DNA of 5,321 bases from Paracoccaceae bacterium (GTDB taxonomy: Bacteria > Pseudomonadota > Alphaproteobacteria > Rhodobacterales > Rhodobacteraceae), in assembly GCA_024644285.1 (NCBI GenBank), contig JAHELH010000128.1:1-5321 (forward strand). Direction: 5' to 3'. Position 1 is the first letter of the stretch. Every line of letters begins with the position of its first letter. Below the pieces are notes generated by a model, which worked only from the letters and a program-made list of their open reading frames with translations, was not told the DNA's origin and did no database searches. Positions 4,499 to 5,321 of the stretch are shown here, piece by piece. A program made the position numbers and the translations under genes.

Positions 4499-5321
4499 TC
4501 ACCCCACCGCAAAGTAATCCTCGCACCCCCCCTCGCGGTACACATCCGCCGTGCAGCAATGCAGGCCGCCGCCGAAGGCGTAGGCGTCGCGGAGGTCGAC
4601 GGGGACGACCTCGAAGCCGAGCTTGTCCAGTTGCTCGGCCTGGTAGACCTCGGAGGCCTCGACGCAGACCGTCTTGGGGTCGAGCACGAGGACGTTCATG
4701 CTGAGCCACACCGAGGAATAGCAGAGCGGCGGCGGGGCGTTGTGGGCGGGCTGGGCGGCGTCGAGGATTTGCCAGCCGCCCTGCTCGATCATCGCGCGCT
4801 GGTCGTCGGGCAGGCGGCGCTGCGGGTTGTTCAGGATCAGGCCGGGGCGCAGCGGCGTGAAAGTGGCGTCGATGTGGATCGGGTAGGGGTCGCCGGGGAA
4901 GTTGACGGCGTGGACGCGGTGATCCGGGAAGTGCCGGCGGAGCCAGTCGATGCCGGCGAGATTGGTGGTGAAGCCGTGTTGCACGACGAGGTCCCGGCCG
5001 AAGCGCAGCACGTCGGCGGCGTCGAAGAGCGGCTCTTCCTCGGTGGTGACGAAGAACTTTTTCGCGGCCCATTCCAGGCGCCTGGCGTCGCCGATTTTGT
5101 CGGAGAGGTAGTCGGGGTGGTAGTCGGCGTCGGTGAGACGCGGCTTCGGCGCGGCCTCGTGCCGGAAGTTCGGGTCCTCGCGCCAGTAGCGCTGCAGCAA
5201 GGGCCGGTAGCAGAGGTATTCGAACCAGCGGCAGCGGTAGGACATGGTGGCTTCGAGGATCTCGGAACCCACGGTCAGCAGCACGTCGCGCGGCGGCATG
5301 CAGCCGAACATCGCATCGGTG
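4499..5321 (-). CDS. Arginine:glycine amidinotransferase-like protein (C-terminal part, cut by window end)
   Basis: Pentein-fold amidinotransferase of the GATM/AGAT type, which moves the amidino group of arginine to an amine acceptor through a covalent enzyme-Cys intermediate. About 273 codons are visible. The frame is open to the window edge (Thr-Asp-Ala precede the Met at 5311), and by comparison with animal AGAT roughly 100 N-terminal residues lie outside. Counting from that Met, MPPRDVLLTVGSEILEA (5-21) and APKPRL (54-59) match the family. The catalytic residues equivalent to human Asp254, His303 and Cys407 are Asp98 in FDAAD (97-101), His147 in HIDATF (147-152) and Cys252 in GGGLHCCTADV (247-257). 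The Asp-His spacing of 49 residues equals the human one. WLSMNVLVLD (202-211) is also typical. All key residues are present, so it should be active. The acceptor (glycine, lysine or another amine) cannot be read from the sequence. The Met at 5311 is internal, not the true start. Confidence 0.93.
   Translation of the reverse strand, partial: TDAMFGCMPPRDVLLTVGSEILEATMSYRCRWFEYLCYRPLLQRYWREDPNFRHEAAPKPRLTDADYHPDYLSDKIGDARRLEWAAKKFFVTTEEEPLFDAADVLRFGRDLVVQHGFTTNLAGIDWLRRHFPDHRVHAVNFPGDPYPIHIDATFTPLRPGLILNNPQRRLPDDQRAMIEQGGWQILDAAQPAHNAPPPLCYSSVWLSMNVLVLDPKTVCVEASEVYQAEQLDKLGFEVVPVDLRDAYAFGGGLHCCTADVYREGGCEDYFAVG

Noticed and set aside
4323..5072. Leftward 249-residue frame overlapping the amidinotransferase and running into the gap
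   Set aside because: Arg/Pro-rich shadow of the amidinotransferase; the tail in the gap has no ribosome binding site or domain.

Overview
The window is a short stretch of very GC-rich, gene-dense bacterial chromosome. It looks alphaproteobacterial and most like Rhodobacterales: the codons are G/C-ending, and the first gene is followed by a compact CCTCC-GGC-GGAGG hairpin with a T-run, a type I remember as common in roseobacter genomes. This assignment rests on composition and recall; no search was run.

Layout from left to right. At positions 1-17 lies the start codon of a leftward gene that runs off the window; it has a good ribosome binding site, but too little is visible to name it. Diverging from it is an alpha/beta-hydrolase of the kynurenine-formamidase type (93-893, +), closed by an intrinsic terminator (1014-1034). 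Converging on it is a leftward two-gene operon. Its first gene is a short-chain dehydrogenase/reductase (2044-2784, -). Its second is a DmpA/P1-family self-processing peptidase (1055-2044, -), whose ATG overlaps the SDR stop as TGATG. Diverging from that operon across 66 bases is a small VOC (glyoxalase-fold) protein (2851-3189, +).

After the VOC gene the base composition changes. The stretch from about 3240 to 4490 is visibly less GC-rich: one sampled 60-base row (3901-3960) is 55% GC, against 77% in a sampled row of the SDR gene (2701-2760). It contains a single leftward class I SAM-dependent methyltransferase (3438-4310, -) flanked by non-coding sequence. A perfect 16-bp palindrome (3218-3233) lies just before this stretch. 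At the right edge the high-GC background resumes with a leftward arginine:glycine-amidinotransferase-like gene (4499-5321, -) that is cut by the window end and has all three catalytic residues.

The genes do not form one pathway. The SDR-peptidase pair is the only convincing operon. The amidinotransferase and the methyltransferase lie in the same direction, and on paper this order matches creatine synthesis (amidino transfer, then N-methylation). However, the 187-base gap, the composition difference and the methyltransferase family make this a hypothesis only. I found no clear novel defence system, mobile element, CRISPR array or RNA gene.
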